The notes: generated from the letters alone by a model not told the origin. A DNA stretch of 64,000 bases from Pelobates cultripes (GCA_933207985.1 OW240912.1:76572829-76636828), one strand, 5' to 3'; shown: positions 23,901-38,700, counted from the first letter of the stretch. A program made the numbers and translations.

Positions 23901-26724
23901 GCCGGCCCTGCAGTAGTCTACAGCGGGCCGGTGGGGAGATCAGAGATCTCCCTCACTAGCCCACATAGAGAATACTGCGGCCGCCGGGGGAGAGAGGGAG
24001 GGAGCCAGCCTGCCAGGAGAGGAACCCGGCGGAGCTTTAACTTACAGCTCCGCCGGGTTCTTCTCGCGAGATTCGGAGCGCTGCCATGGCAACGCTCCGG
24101 GTCTCGCGAGAGTGAACTCTAGCCCAACAGGCTAGAGTTCACTCACCACTTGGACCACCAGGGATGGCAGCAGGAGTAGCAGGATCCCCCCTCCCAGGCA
24201 TAAGGTAAGCAGGGAGGGGGGATATCAGCAGGGCACATAACACTCCCAGCACCCTCACTCACACACACACACTGCACCCCTGACACTCAGACACACACAC
24301 TGCACCCCTGACACTCACACACACTGCACCCCTGACACTCACACACACACACTGCACCCCTGACACTCACACACACTGCACCCCTGACATTCACACACAC
24401 ACACACTGCACCCCTGACACTCACACACTGCACCCCTGACACTCACACAAACACACTGCACCCCTCACACTCACACACACACACACACACTGCACCCCTG
24501 ACACTCTCAGCACCCTCACACACATTGCACGTCTGACACAGCACAAACAAAATGCACCTCTAACACTCACAGCACCCTCACACACACACACTGCACCCCT
24601 GACACACACAGCACGCACACAGCACCCCTGACACTCACAGCACCCTCACACACACACTGCACCCCTGACACTCACAGCACACACACAGCACCCCTGACAC
24701 TCACAGCACCCTCACTCACACACTACACGTCTGACACAGCACACACAAAATGCACCCCTAACACTCACAGCACCCTCACACACACACATTGCACCCCTGA
24801 CACGCACAGCACACACACTGCACCCCTGACACTCACAGCACCCTCACACACACACACTGCACCCCTGACACGCACATCACACACCCTCACTTACACACAC
24901 TGCACCCCTGACACTCACAGCTTCCTCACATGCATACACTGCACCCTCACACACAGCTTCCTCACATGCACATAGCACCCTCATGCAAACACAGCACCCA
25001 CTCACTGCACCCATCACACACAGCACCCTTACCCACATAGCACCCTCACGCAAACGCAGCACCCATCACTCACACACTGCACCCCTCTCTCACACACACT
25101 GCACCCCTCTCTCACACACACACACAGAGCACCCTCACACACACTGCGCAATATGCTTTCCTGGCATGTTTGTCTCCTGGTATCCCAACTATGGAGACAC
25201 CAGAGACAAATTTCTAGCAAACACAGTGCAAGCATGTTATTAAATTTGCTTGCGCTGTGCAGAACAAATACAGGGTATTTTTCTCATGCCAGAGCTCTTC
25301 AGCAGAGCTCTGCGCATGGTCTACCCTGGAAGAGCATTGAACCAACATGCTCACTTTGTGATGCGGCGTGCTTGTCATTGGTGATGACAAAACACACCCT
25401 ATCTGGCCCGCCCCCTTTTTAGTGGGCCGCTGTAATTAAAAAATGCCCGGGCCGAATTTTCTTCCCAGTCCGGCCCTGTGTGTGTGTGTATATGTGTGTA
25501 TGGACTCAGCAGTCTGTGTGTGTGTATAGACTCAGCAGAGTGTGTGTGTGTATGGACTCAGCAGAGTGTGTGTGTGTGTGTATGGACTCAGCAGTCTGTG
25601 TGTGTGTATGGACTCAGCAGTCTGTGTGTGTGTATGGACTCAGCAGTCTGTGTGTGTGTACGGACTCAGCAGAGTCTCTGTGTGTGTATGAACTCAGCAG
25701 TCTGTGTGTGTTTGTGTATGGACTAAGCAGAGTGTGTGTGTGTATGGACTCAGTAGAGTCTGTGTGTGTGTGTGTGTATGAACTCAGCAGAGTGTGTGTG
25801 TGTATGGACTCAGCAGAGTCTGTGTGTGTGTGTGTGTGGACTCAGCAGTCTGTGTGTGTGTGTATGGACTCAGCAATCTGTGTGTGTATGGACTCAGCAA
25901 TCTGTGTGTGTATGGACTCAGCAATCTGTGTGTGTGTGTGTATGGACTCAGCAGAGTCTGTGTGTGTGTGTGTATGGACTCAGCAGAGTCTGTGTGTGTG
26001 TGTGTGTGTATGGACTCAGCAGAGTCTGTGTGTGTGTGTGTGTGTGTGTATGGACTCAGTAGAGTCTGTGTGTGTATGGACCAGCAGAGCCTGTGTGTGT
26101 GTGTATGGACTCAGTGCAGAGTCTGTCTGTGTGTGTGTGTGTATGGACCTCAGCAGAGTCTGTGTGTGTGTGTATGGACTCAGTAGAGTCTGTGTGTGTG
26201 TGTGTATGGACCTCAGCAGAGTCTGTGTGTGTGTGTATGGACCTCAGCAGAGTCTGTGTGTGTGTGTGTGTATGGACTCAGCAGAGGTGTGTGTGTGTAT
26301 GGACTCAGCAGTCTGTGTGTGTGTGTGTATGGACTCTGCAGTCTGTGTGTGTGTATGGACTCTGCAGTCTGTGTGTGTGTATGGACTCTGCAGTCTGTGT
26401 GTGTGTATGGACTCCGCAGTCTATCAATAATTAAAATTCCTGTGAGTTGTTGTGTAGGAAGGGCCCCAGTGTATTGCTTTGCCCAGGGGCCCTTAACTCT
26501 GTTAAAATGGTACTGCTTGTGTGTGTCAGTGAGCTTCTATTTAGTGAGCATGTGTGTGTCAGTGAGCTTGTCTTTAGTGAGCTTGTGTGTGTGTGTCTGA
26601 ACTTCTTTGTAGTGAGCCTTCTGTTTATACAAGTGAGTGTCTGTAGTAAGCTTGTATGTGAGTCAGAGAGTTTTGTCTGTCAGTAAACCTATTTGCGCAT
26701 GTCAGTGAGCTTGTGTGCTTACTG

Positions 26725-26784
<60 letters not shown>

Positions 26785-29700
26785 TGACTTGTAGGAATGG
26801 CATACGTTTTTTTTCCAGGGCTGCTTTGGATTCCCAGGGATTCCCAGTTTGGCTCTGCCAGCGAGTGCACTTTACCGCTGAATAATCTGTGTGAGCTGCC
26901 GCACACTTTAGCCCTGTTACACGCGTCTGGGAGATGCTGTTGACAGGTACTAGCAGTCTAGAAATTAGGGTATATGCTCAGCTATCTGTATAATACAGAT
27001 CTGTGTGTATAAAATATCCCGGGATAGTCAGTGCTTCCTGTATAGTGCTGCTCTCTGTCTTGGGATTATACAGAGAGCAGCACTATACAGGGAGCACTGA
27101 GTGTCCCAATTTATTATACACACAACCCTGTATTATACAGAGAGCACTGACTGTCCAGGGATATTATACCCAGACAGTAATTGATCGCTGTGCTGCAAAA
27201 TGTCCTTGGACATTTTTTTTCAAATGTTGGCAACTATGGCACTGTATAAGGGTAATGTGTTTGTTTTTTTAATAATCCCTGGTGGAAAATAATGAATCCT
27301 CCACCAGGTATTATTAAAAAAAACAAAACACATTGTGTCGGGGGCGTGGCTTACCATGCGACAGGGGCGGGGTCAAACTGCGGCGAGTGCGGGGTTAAAT
27401 GTGCCCCCCTACTTTTGTCACTGGCCCTCCATGTGCCCCCCCGAAAAATGAATCCTAGAGACGTCACTGCCCCCTTGACTTCCAAACAGGCAACAGATCC
27501 TGTCACTTCCTGGTTTCGTTAGCTCAGTGGAGCTAAACTTAAAGGGACACTGTAGTCACTATAAGCATTTCATCTCTTTGAATTGGTTATAGTGCCTGGA
27601 GTGCCCTGGCACTGTCCCTCCATTCAGTGTTGCACGATGTTTGTGCAGTATGCCACAAAATAAGAGTCCCTGGCCACCCACAGTCTGGCCCCTTCAGTAT
27701 GTGTAGCTAAGGCAGAGATTACACACTTCCTTGTTTTCATACCCATTCATACCGTCAGTTGGAACTCTGACAGGCTAAAAGCAGTCAGCTGACACTCTCA
27801 GCCAATCACAGCTACCCATTGCTGCTCAGGCTAATACTTCCTTATTAGCAAAAGCAGCACAGAGGGGATGGATTGCCGGGGACTCTTGTTTAGCATTAAA
27901 ACATTAAAAGTTTAAAAACTGTTTAATGCTGAAAGAAATGATGGTACCAGAGGACTCCAGACACAATAACCAGTTTAATGAGATGAAGCAGATACAGTGC
28001 CTACGGTGTCCCTTTAAGAGGCAAAGACTTCTCGTTGAGCTGAATTAGGAAGTCTGTGATTGGTCAGCCACAAAATGTCTAGGTGGAGCTAGAAGGGGAG
28101 GGATTGCAAAAACAGAACTTCACATTTTGCAATGTGTTTTTCAATATACCTCAATGAAAAAAATGCATAATTAAATGCAAGCAAGTTTACATTTAGGATA
28201 TATCTACTAAACGGTATTTAGCATTTTTTTTTTATTTGGGCAGTGGAGTATCCTTTTAAATATGGTAGAAATTTACCTTTCTTCCAATGCTATGCAGACC
28301 CGTCCCTGATCTCTATTGATGATCTCAGCCAATCAATAGCTTTCCCACTGGAAAACATTAGAAGGCGATCGTGCATGCACTGCAAAATGCTGCAGCGCGC
28401 CAATCAGAATATCCTCATAGTGGTGCATTGACTCAATGCACCTCTATGGGGAATGTTCAGCACCTCCATGCAGACTGTGCAGCAGTGACCCAGGAAACCT
28501 CTCAACTTGCCGTCTGAGCGAAGTATCCCTAGGAAGCAATTTAAACCCTGCCTTTTCTCTGAAACTGCAGAGTTTACATTGCTGAGCCTGCAGCCACGTG
28601 CTATACATTAAGCTGTACTTGTTTGGGTGACTACAGTGTCCCATTAAGCTGAGACAATGCAAAAGTTAATATAAGGCGTTTCTCTGAGCAGCTGCTATGT
28701 TTCTGTTAAACAAAATGTCTGACTAGTGGTCTCTACTAGTGTGTGTAATATTTATATATGTGCAAAAGATGTAAACGGTGTGAATGTTACATTTAACAGC
28801 CTTTACTCTGCCAAAAGCATGAAATTCTTTCCATCCATTCCAGAGAAGAAGCATTTCCACTCTAAAGGCAAACCATAACCACTTAATCTCAATGCACATA
28901 CCTTTCTAAAGCATTTCTCTCAATAGGAGTGTTGAGTAATAGGCTGAGAGTATCACCAGAACCTAAGAAAAGGCTTTCCCTTTGAAGCTGGGTGCAGAGC
29001 ATAAGGCAGAGGGACCAGCACTTTAAGTTTAAACCGTTCGAAAAACATTTGGATTAACCCCATAAAATAAGACCGTGCCAGGACCTCCAGACACCATAAT
29101 AATTTAATTGAGAAGTGCCTGGAGTAGCCCTTTAAATATAATGCTAAATTTTTATTTCCCTTAAATCATTACAAAGTATTGGAATATTTCACTCCAAGGA
29201 AAAATACATGCCCCCAAAAAATAGCAATCAGTCACAAATGGGATTGCCTGCTTGATTACAATTTGTGCTTTGAACTAGGTAATAAACCATATCTATAAAA
29301 CGTTGGTGAATAACCTTTTGAAATAAATTGTGAGTTGTCATGAATTTCAAATTTGTCCCTCCATTTTAGGGCAAAATAGCAGAATTCAAAGCATTCAGCA
29401 AAGCCTTGATTGAATTATTTTGGACAAACTTTTCAAATGATCACAATCGACTAGAAAAACTTTACAAGTGGTTTCTCTACAGATGCCCCCCTTACATTCC
29501 TTGGGAAGTTTTGTAGATAGAAAAACATTTTAAATTATTTATTTAACAGATTGCGATCATTTGATAAGCTTAGCCAAATTAATTACATTTAGTCTCAATT
29601 TAGCCAAGTTTTAGTTATTCTATTAGCCTAAACTTATTTACCTGAATTATTATTATTGTATTGTAAAATGTAATTCTATAAACTGATAAACAATAAAGTT

Positions 29701-32700
29701 AAATATATTTTTCAAAGGGAATGGTCACTTGTAGTTAAGGGGATTTTATTCTGACACCAAGATCAGCTAAAAGTATGACCTAAATTAAGCAAATGAAAGA
29801 CAACTGTAATTGCTTTAAGAAATGAAGGTCAAATCTTTAAACCAGTTTTTATAGAGATAATCAGGACACTAGCTGTCTTGAACTCTGCCTAAGTTTATTT
29901 ACTTAAGCTGATACAATGCAACTGTTAATATAAGCAGATTCTCTGAGCAGCTGCTATGTTTGTTATACAAAAATGTCTGGCTAGCAATGGTCTCTATTAG
30001 AATGTGTGTGTATGTATGAAAGAGATTTGTATTTGAATTCAAATATTGCTATATTGCTCATATTGCAAATAGTGCTCAAAACCTGCAATAAATTTCCTTT
30101 ACCAGAAAACACAACTTGTAGTTCCTGTTTGCACTAATTAAAGGAACGCTATAGTGCCAGGAAAACAAACTTGTTTTCCTGGAACTATAGGGTTGTTAGG
30201 TCCCCCCCCCCTCCCGCTAGGCTGAAGGGGTTAAAACCCCTTTAGCCACTTACCTTAATCCAGTGATGGTAAACCTTTTTGTGCCCAAACCGCAATACAT
30301 GCCAACCTTTTTTCCCCCTCAAAGGGCCAACACAGCAATTAAACCTGAATTCTGATGTTTAATTTTGAAAAAAACAACTCCTACAATTGTCCGAACTAAT
30401 TAACATCTTTTGTTTTAAAAGAACACAACAGAGTTCAATGATATTTTTAAATTTTAAATAATGATATAAATAGATATAATTAAGCTTATATTGATTAGTA
30501 TCTCCAACAAATGCAATACATACACACGCTGCTGAACACATTCACACACCGACTGCTTAATAGATACACACACAGACTGCTAAATACACACAAACAGTCA
30601 GACTGCTAAACACATACACACAATCTGCTAAATTCACACACACACAAACATACACACAGTCGGCTGAGTGTACACACAGTCGGACCGCCGAGTGTACACA
30701 CAGTCGGACCGCCGAGTGTACACACAGTCGGACCGCCGAGTGTACACACAGTCGGACCGCCGAGTGTACACACAGTCGGACCGCCGAGTGTACACACAGT
30801 CGGACCGCCGAGTGTACACACAGTCGGACCGCCGAGTGTACACACAGTCTGACTGCTGGGGTGGGAGGGTTATGTGTGTGTGTGGGGGGTGCGATGCATT
30901 AATTTAAAAAAAAAAAAGTATATTAAAGGACCACTATAGTGCCAGGAAAACAAACGGCCCCCACCCTCATGGCCCCCCTGATAGGCAGAGAGCTTTTTTT
31001 TTTTTTTAGATTTGCCTGACTTTATTCTAATCTTTTTCTCTATGTGTGAGTATATTTACAAAAAACTAAAATAGAGTGAAATAGTACTTGGTGAGGAGGA
31101 AAAAAGCTGTGAGGAGTTGAAGGTGATTCAGAATATGTTAGACTGGCACATTGGTACTTAAAGAGCATATTCTTTGCACAGCTGACATTTGAGAGGGTGT
31201 TTGTATCACAACGCAATTAATAGCATACAAATGAGAGAAGAAATAAGAAACTAAAATAAGATTGAAAACAAGGATAAAAAGGTTTATCCAATTGATTCAC
31301 ATTGGGGCTCTGTTCTGATTTAATTTCCTAGTCCTCTCATAGGGCATCCAGTACGATCTGATTACTTCCTTCCTTTCTTCATTCTCCACTCATCCTGCTT
31401 CCTTCTTTCTTCTCGCTCTCCTTTCTTCTCGCTCTCCTTTCTTCTCGCTCTCCTTTCTTCTCGCTCTCCTTTCTTCTCGCTCTCCTTTCTTCTCGCTCTC
31501 CTTTCTTCTCGCCCTCCTTTCTTCTCACTCTCCTTTCCTCTTTGTCCCCTTTCAGTATTGATCATCCATACACAAGTTTATAGAGACCGAGGTCAGGCAA
31601 TCTTGAAAACCTGAAACAGTGATTTTTTTTTTCTGCTTTTTTTCTTATGAATTCATATGAATCTAATGATTTATCTCCATGTTGTGGTATGTTCACAATA
31701 TTTTCCGCAAAGTACTGATTTTTGGGGGGGAGGTTTTGGTTTTTGCTACCGCCGTACTGTTTGTCAGGCTGTGCTTGTTTGATGCTCAATAAACATCAAA
31801 CTGTTACAGAAAATAGTTAATATTATGGAATACTAAATGCCCAAATGTGTGCAATCATAGAAGAGGGTTTAGTACACATCGTAAAGACATTAAAAAGTAA
31901 TTATCAGAGTGGAAAATATGGAAGTTCCCTTTCTAGGCAAACTAAAAGAGATCAAAGCACCTGAGCATATATCATCCCTAAAGTCTATCGATTTTAGGTT
32001 AATAGCTTAGTTAGAGCTGGAAACTGCAGGTTGAAAAAATTCAAGATTATCGTCCTATAAGGAGAGCAAATCTAGAATGTATGTACTTTTAAACCTACAA
32101 TGTATTTCCTTGAAAACGGTTTGACCATAGTTGGAGCAACTGCACCACATCCTCCTAGCACCATAACCATATTCTTTCTAAATTATGTATTTTCTTTTTC
32201 TATTTATTTTTGGAATTCTCAAACGCTTTATAGGATGTCTGTGTATGGGACTGTGTAAAAATATATTGCTAGAACTGTGCTTGTGTCTGCTAATGATATG
32301 ACAAGACCATGAAATGATTTAAGGGACCGTTAAAGTCGCCAAGATCACTTCTTCTTAATGAAGTAGACTGGGTGCAATGTAAAACTTTGCAGTTTTGTAG
32401 AAACAACATTTAGATTGCATGCTCAAATCCACATCTATTGACTGGCTATCTTCTATAGAAGCAAGTGAAATGCATTAGACTGCTTATTGTATTGGCCATG
32501 GTGCTAGGATGCTTTTTAATTTTTTCAAAAAAATATTTTTGTCCAACTTTTTTTCCTGAGCCTAACCTCCTGGCTTTAGATGTCCAAAGTCTTTTCACGT
32601 TCTTATGTGAAAAAATAAATTGTATGTCTGTTCACACCATGCATTAGGGTGCCGTGAGCACAAAATTACAGGAGGATTTGGCTGTGCTGAATCTCCACAG

Positions 32701-35700
32701 ATTATTCAGTGTCTGTGGTTTGCCATTAACCCTTTTTGATGCTGTTAAGTTGTCACATGCTCCCTATGTCAATTTGACATCCAGTTGGGGCTTATGAGAA
32801 TCACTATTAACTTTTGCATATGTACCAAATTGCCTCCTGTTAATGGCAGATGAACCTTATTATACTCTAAATATTTTGGATTAATTGTAAGAATGGGAAT
32901 GTCCTTGTGATGTCTTCAACTGAAGGAATGGGTTTAGGGTGCCAGAGATTCTTAAAATAGTTTGGAAAATATCAGTGAGCTTCAACCCTATCCTTCTAGC
33001 CCTAACCTCCTATAGCAAGGTGTGACGAAGTGCCCTTCGCCACTTGGTCCTGGAGAGGCCTACTTGCCAGCCTCCTCCCCTGTGACTATGACTCTTTCAG
33101 GTATCTGGCTTTAAAGCCCCTAGTCTACCTTCAGACAGACTATTTATGTAGGCTGCTTTATTTACATATCCTGGATAGTTTCAAAACCAGAAAATGCTGG
33201 AGATGGTCTCAAAATATAGGAACTATGTTACCAATATGATGGGGTTGTAGTAAACTCTCCCAATACTGGAAGGATATTATTGTAAAGTTAATTTCTATGA
33301 GGAGCTCACTCTCCATACGAATGCTCAGCATGGCGGCCAAGCACCACCAGTGCATCAGTTACTTGTGAATGCATCAGTTGCATTTATATGTCTTTGACTC
33401 GATTTGTCTGCAATTTTTATACATCGTTTGACTTGTCTGCCATTTACGTACGTTTCTTGATTACCACTGTATAATGAGGTGCCTCCTCTCTCTCCATCCC
33501 CTTTCCCCTGTTACCGTGCCCTCCTTTCCCCTGTTACCGTGCCCTCCTTTCCCCTCACTTGTTTCTGGTTTCTTGTTCTTTCCTCGTTCTCCTCTTTTCT
33601 ATTACCAAGGAGCATATTGATATTCAACAAAGATGAAACTCTCATAATTATATAGAATACATTTTGTAATGTACAAGCTTATATCACTATGTAACGCCTC
33701 TATTATTTTGAAGTTATTTCCCCCACTGAGTTCTAATGTACTATATGTTCCTCCTGTATGTCGAGCTCTGAAAACCCAAATTAAAAGATGTTTGATTAAA
33801 AAGGCTGAGCTAACCAGTACTGTAATAGTCTTAAGACCCCACCACCTTCAACCTGTTGCATTTTATGTTTTTTTTTTTTTCAAATGAAATCTCATCCGAA
33901 TAAAGCATTGTGCAAGTTATTTTATTCCCTCTAAAGTACTTCACTTATAGCACTCACCAGTTATGTGTATAATAGAATTCTACATAATGTTTGGGTCCAT
34001 TGTTGCAATGGAGATGTTTTTTCTGTTGCTTTTTAGAGAAAGGGGGTTCAACCCATGTTCATCTTTTTATATTTCCTAAGCAAAACACGTCACCATGCTG
34101 AGTTCCTGTATTGTTAACATTCCTACAACCTGCAAGATATTTGTTTTACAAACCCTTTTAAGTAGACAAGCAAAATTTTAATTTCAGTGTAGTGAACAAT
34201 TATCAGCACTTCATGGAAACAACTTCACAGAAGAGAAAATGGGCTGCTTTCAAATGTTTCTAACAAATTGAAATGATATCACTTTTAGCCTTGTTAGTGT
34301 TATGTATTAGAAAAGCTCTGGTCACATCAGTTGCTAGTTGAGGACTACATTTGCCTTTTATTGACATTTATTATGTTTTTGGCATATATCTGCCAGGCTC
34401 TAGTATTTAATTTCTTGTAAGTTTCCTGTGTTTTCGACGCCTACCTTCCTACTGCCAACTACCTTGATTTTTCATTTATAATCTTTCTATTATCTTTTAG
34501 TTCTCTGACTGACTCTCTCCCTCCATTTCTTTTCTCTAGTTGTTATTTACTTTAGTATTTAGTGTAGTCCATAATTTAACACACTTTGTCCCCATGCCTT
34601 AAACATTCTGTCTCTTTGTACTGTAAACATTCACAACCCTCACAAACAAAATTAACCTCCCTACTTTTGACAGCCATGGGATCTGCATTGTTTGGTTCAG
34701 ATGTGTGATAAAAATCTCATGGGTGCTGTTACTGAAATTGTCAGTCTCAGAATTCTGCAGATGTTGGACATTAATGAAAGTTAATTGTCTGCTAAAAATA
34801 AACACGCTAATTGAATCCTTTACAGAACATTAATTTTTATTTAATCCATTAATTAACGCTGAATAATAATATCAAAACGGATGTTTATTTCTGGTTCAGT
34901 TTAGTACCACTGTGCAATATTTAGCTATGAAATGCTGCACATACAAAGTTTAGCCCATGTGCTGCTAGAGTTGGAGTTACATTGTTGGGACGTCATTAAC
35001 CAGCCCGGAACAAGCGTGTTGCCCATGTCCTCCTCTCAGCTGTCATTTGTACCAGTCCTGCAAGGGGGAGTGGCATTAGAGAACTCAACCTCTGCCTTTT
35101 AACGGTTTTCTTTTTATTGGGGGGGAGGGAGGAGAGAGACTTACTCTGGTTAAAAATAATGTGTTCTTAAAACAGCATATTTTGGTTGGAGTAACAATTT
35201 AAGCTTTAAAATATAAACATTTCCTAGGGTGGTTACAATCAATTTGCTTTCAGTGAACATAATTTTTATATGTTCAAAATGTTCTGCTTTCATCTTATCT
35301 GTCCAATAACTGTTTAGAAGAGTGGTTCTTAAACCAGTCCTCATGCACCTATCGTCTTTCCCCGAATATAAGACCGGTCTTATATTAGTTTTCCCCTCCG
35401 AAAAATGCACTAGGGCTTATTTTCAGGGGATGTCTTATTTCGGGGGGAAACGGTAGCAAGCATGTGCTAGAAAGCAGGTCTACGTTTGGGGAAATTCCCC
35501 CGAACATAGAGCAGATCACTAGGACATGGAATCCTGTGCATCTATGTTTAGGAAAACTTTCTCGAACATAGATTAGCTTACTCACAAATGGAATCCTGTG
35601 AATCTATGTTCGGGGGATGTCTTATTTTCAGGGAAACAGGGTATGTCTATGAGTTGGTGGCTCTACCTAGGTAATATAGCCCCTAACCAAGGAGGATTGC

Positions 35701-38700
35701 ATGGGGGGAGGGGTTAAATTAGAGCAAATATGCCATAGTTAAAGCAGTTATTGAGGTATAAGGGTGAAAAGTAAACAAAGATACATGATTACATAAATTA
35801 AAATAGACAATGAAAGTTCTCAGGTCACTGAAGCAGTCCAAATGGGGTAACTCTTCCATTATCCCACTCATGTGGAGTAGAAGAGGCCAATGACTCTGTA
35901 GGCCTAATGGGGGAGTGCCAGAAGGCAAGCTGTGGTCTCAGGGACAGAACAATCGCAGTATGGAACCATCCCTGTTTACTGTCAACGACTTCTGTGCAGA
36001 ACACAAATATGCAACCCCTGCTTCTCGGAGTTGATGGATGATTGTGCCCAGAGATCTCCTCCACTACAGTGTGGACCTGTGCAGGTCTTGGAAAAAGGTG
36101 AGTTGTGAGGATTCAAATGCATACATTGTTTTGCTACCATTATACGGCTTCTATCAGAGAGTGAGTGACACCTCACGATGATATCATGAGAGGCTGCTGA
36201 GGGTGCTTTGGGAGATTTGTTGATGCGATAGTCTGTCAAACAATATTTTCTTCACCTGTGTAGACAGTAGAAGAGACGTGATAAAGCACTTTAGGCAGTG
36301 AGACAATTCATCTCATGTGACAGGGTCCAGTATTCCCCATATTTTGAAATTAGCCCTCAGGCTGCGATCATTGAACAAATCTGCTCGTACAGCAAGGGCT
36401 GACTGTAATGTCTTGATTTGTTTCAGGGTGTCACTGAATACCTCTTGGCGTATGTCAATAATGATTTCTTCAGTTGCCTGAAACCCATATGTTACCGCTT
36501 GAACCTCAACTATTACCAACTCTAGGTCAACTGTGAAGAGCTTTTTATAACTTGTTTGAGAAAACTTATATCAAGTTTTGGATGTTCTGCTTTGTAACCG
36601 GTGCATGTGTACCCCCTCTGCAAGTACTACTGCTGTATGCATAGAGTTCTGCGTCTCCACAATCTAATCCTCTGAATTAATCTCCAAGCTAGAGATGAAC
36701 TGTTCTGCCTAGGCAACCATCTTGCGGGTGGCAAGATGCTGGAACATGTTGCCAATGTCTTGTGTGTCTTTAGATGTCTCCGCTTGCTGCTTTTGGATCT
36801 TCTACCAATTATGTGTATGCTAGGTGTCCGATATCACCTCTCTCAACTGGAAAGAATAAGCTATCAGAAGGTGACCCAGCCACTCTAGCCGGCTGAGAGG
36901 CTGCGTAGGCCCCACACCTTCGTCTCATGTTTGCCCATCAGGGAGAATAAAGTCATCGGGCGAGTTCCTTATACAGGAACTGTGCGAAGTTGCCATCTCT
37001 GCAAAGACCAGTAAACCGGCAAAGTGCAGCAGGAGCTCCACTTAATGGCGACTGTTCAGCTTGGAGGCTGGGCTCCGCCCCCTGCCCTCTGCTACATTTG
37101 TAAGTAAGTGCACTGTTCGATTTAACTTTACAACTATGGAACCTTGAAGTAGCTTAGTTCACCAATAGCAATACCTGCTCAACCCTTAATGTTGACTCAC
37201 ATTTTTACCAATCACTGGCTTGGGTAATAATACTAAAACTTGAGAGCATTCTCGAAAAAATTTAAAATTTATGTATAAACGCATTCCTTTTAAACACATT
37301 CAGTTTCATGATTTCACTGTGCCACATTTTTCTGTAGTGTTATGTATACCACAGTTTGAGAACCCATTTTGCATTGCATTATATATCCAGCTTCTCTTTA
37401 TTTTCATGATCTTCCTCTTAAACACTTGTTTCTTTATTTACCTTTACATAGGGATTTTTTACTCTATTGTACACAGAATAAAAAGTGTACAAGTCAGGTG
37501 GTCTAATGTACATAAATAATAAATAACACAATGAAGAAATTACAATAGCTTATCATACATTAACTCTCTTCCCATGCAGGATGTCACCAGCTGGTTGAAG
37601 CTGAGTGACCTAGACCGCCTGCTGCATGAGTCTCAGAAGGAAGTTTTACGATTACAGAGGCAAATCGCTATCAAACACTTTAATGAATCTCTGCACTTAT
37701 CAAGGTCTGACTCCCAGAGTTCTCAGCCTCCCCATCCTGATGCTGTGTACATTGAATCTTTGTCTAACTCAGATCAGCTCATGGAATGTGAAAACCAGTC
37801 AATGAAGACAACCTCCGGAGATGGCATTAAGGTGAGAAAGTACTGGCTGTCTGCATGCATGCAAATGTCTGACTCTACATTTCTGTGTGCATAACCTAGC
37901 TCACCTAACCGGAGAGTCCATTTGCTCTTCAGGTACCCACGTGACAACACTGAACAACAAACTGTTTACAATGTAATATGACCAAAACAACTGTGAATAA
38001 CTTGTTTCCTGCTTAGTAATCTGTTATGAGTAAAAAGTCTGGTATAAGGCAATGATGGCAGGTGTTTTAAACTGCAGTGTTTGAATGATCTGGATAATTA
38101 AAGTACCTGCTCTGAATGTAAACCTATACCCTATATTTGTTCACTCTTTACTTTTCTCAGTCATCCACTTAATTTTTTAATGGCCACACTCCTCACTTAC
38201 ACCCTGCCAGACTTCACCCACTTTGTGCTTCTTTTCATTCCATTTACCTCGACTGTACTGCCCATATATACTTTTTTGTGCTTTATGAGAAGAACTGTGG
38301 TATGTACATATGTGGGCTTTGATAGATTTATTGCATGCACATCAGAGAATAATGAAGGAATCTTATTAGCCTGGTATACATTTGCATCAGGGCAGCCCAT
38401 GCACAGAGCACTAGGAATATGCCGCAAGGCTTTGTATTTACCTTGGCAGAGCCAGTGCATTCAATTATGTATTTGACACTGCTGGGAGGTACAACAGCAT
38501 ATCAAACAATATACATTTTCTCAGGTAAATAAATGGAAACCATTAGTGCGGTGTTGTGCTTGTGATGTGTATGATGGCGCACATGCTTGGTACAACTGCA
38601 AGTATTTTTTCTTCCATTTCATTTGAATAAAGTAATGGGTAGACTGCATATGCCAATGCTGCACATAGCAAATAGGTGAGTAATCCCCTATAGAAATGAA

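Noticed and set aside
23027..24122. GC-rich open frames (for example 23661-24122) as candidate genes
   Set aside because: The same sequence recurs in family B copy 1; it is repeat sequence and lacks splice-supported exons or motifs.
25480..26430. 316-codon plus-strand open frame
   Set aside because: Produced by the stop-free TG-rich tandem repeat; other forward frames are also long, and the Cys/Val/Ser repeat has no protein-like composition.
30660..30851. Possible CRISPR-like array
   Set aside because: Units are directly adjacent with no unique spacers, and the window is vertebrate nuclear DNA; it is a minisatellite.
30606..30907. Octapeptide-repeat open frames on both strands
   Set aside because: 24-bp unit divisible by three keeps every frame open; no start context, splice context or family.
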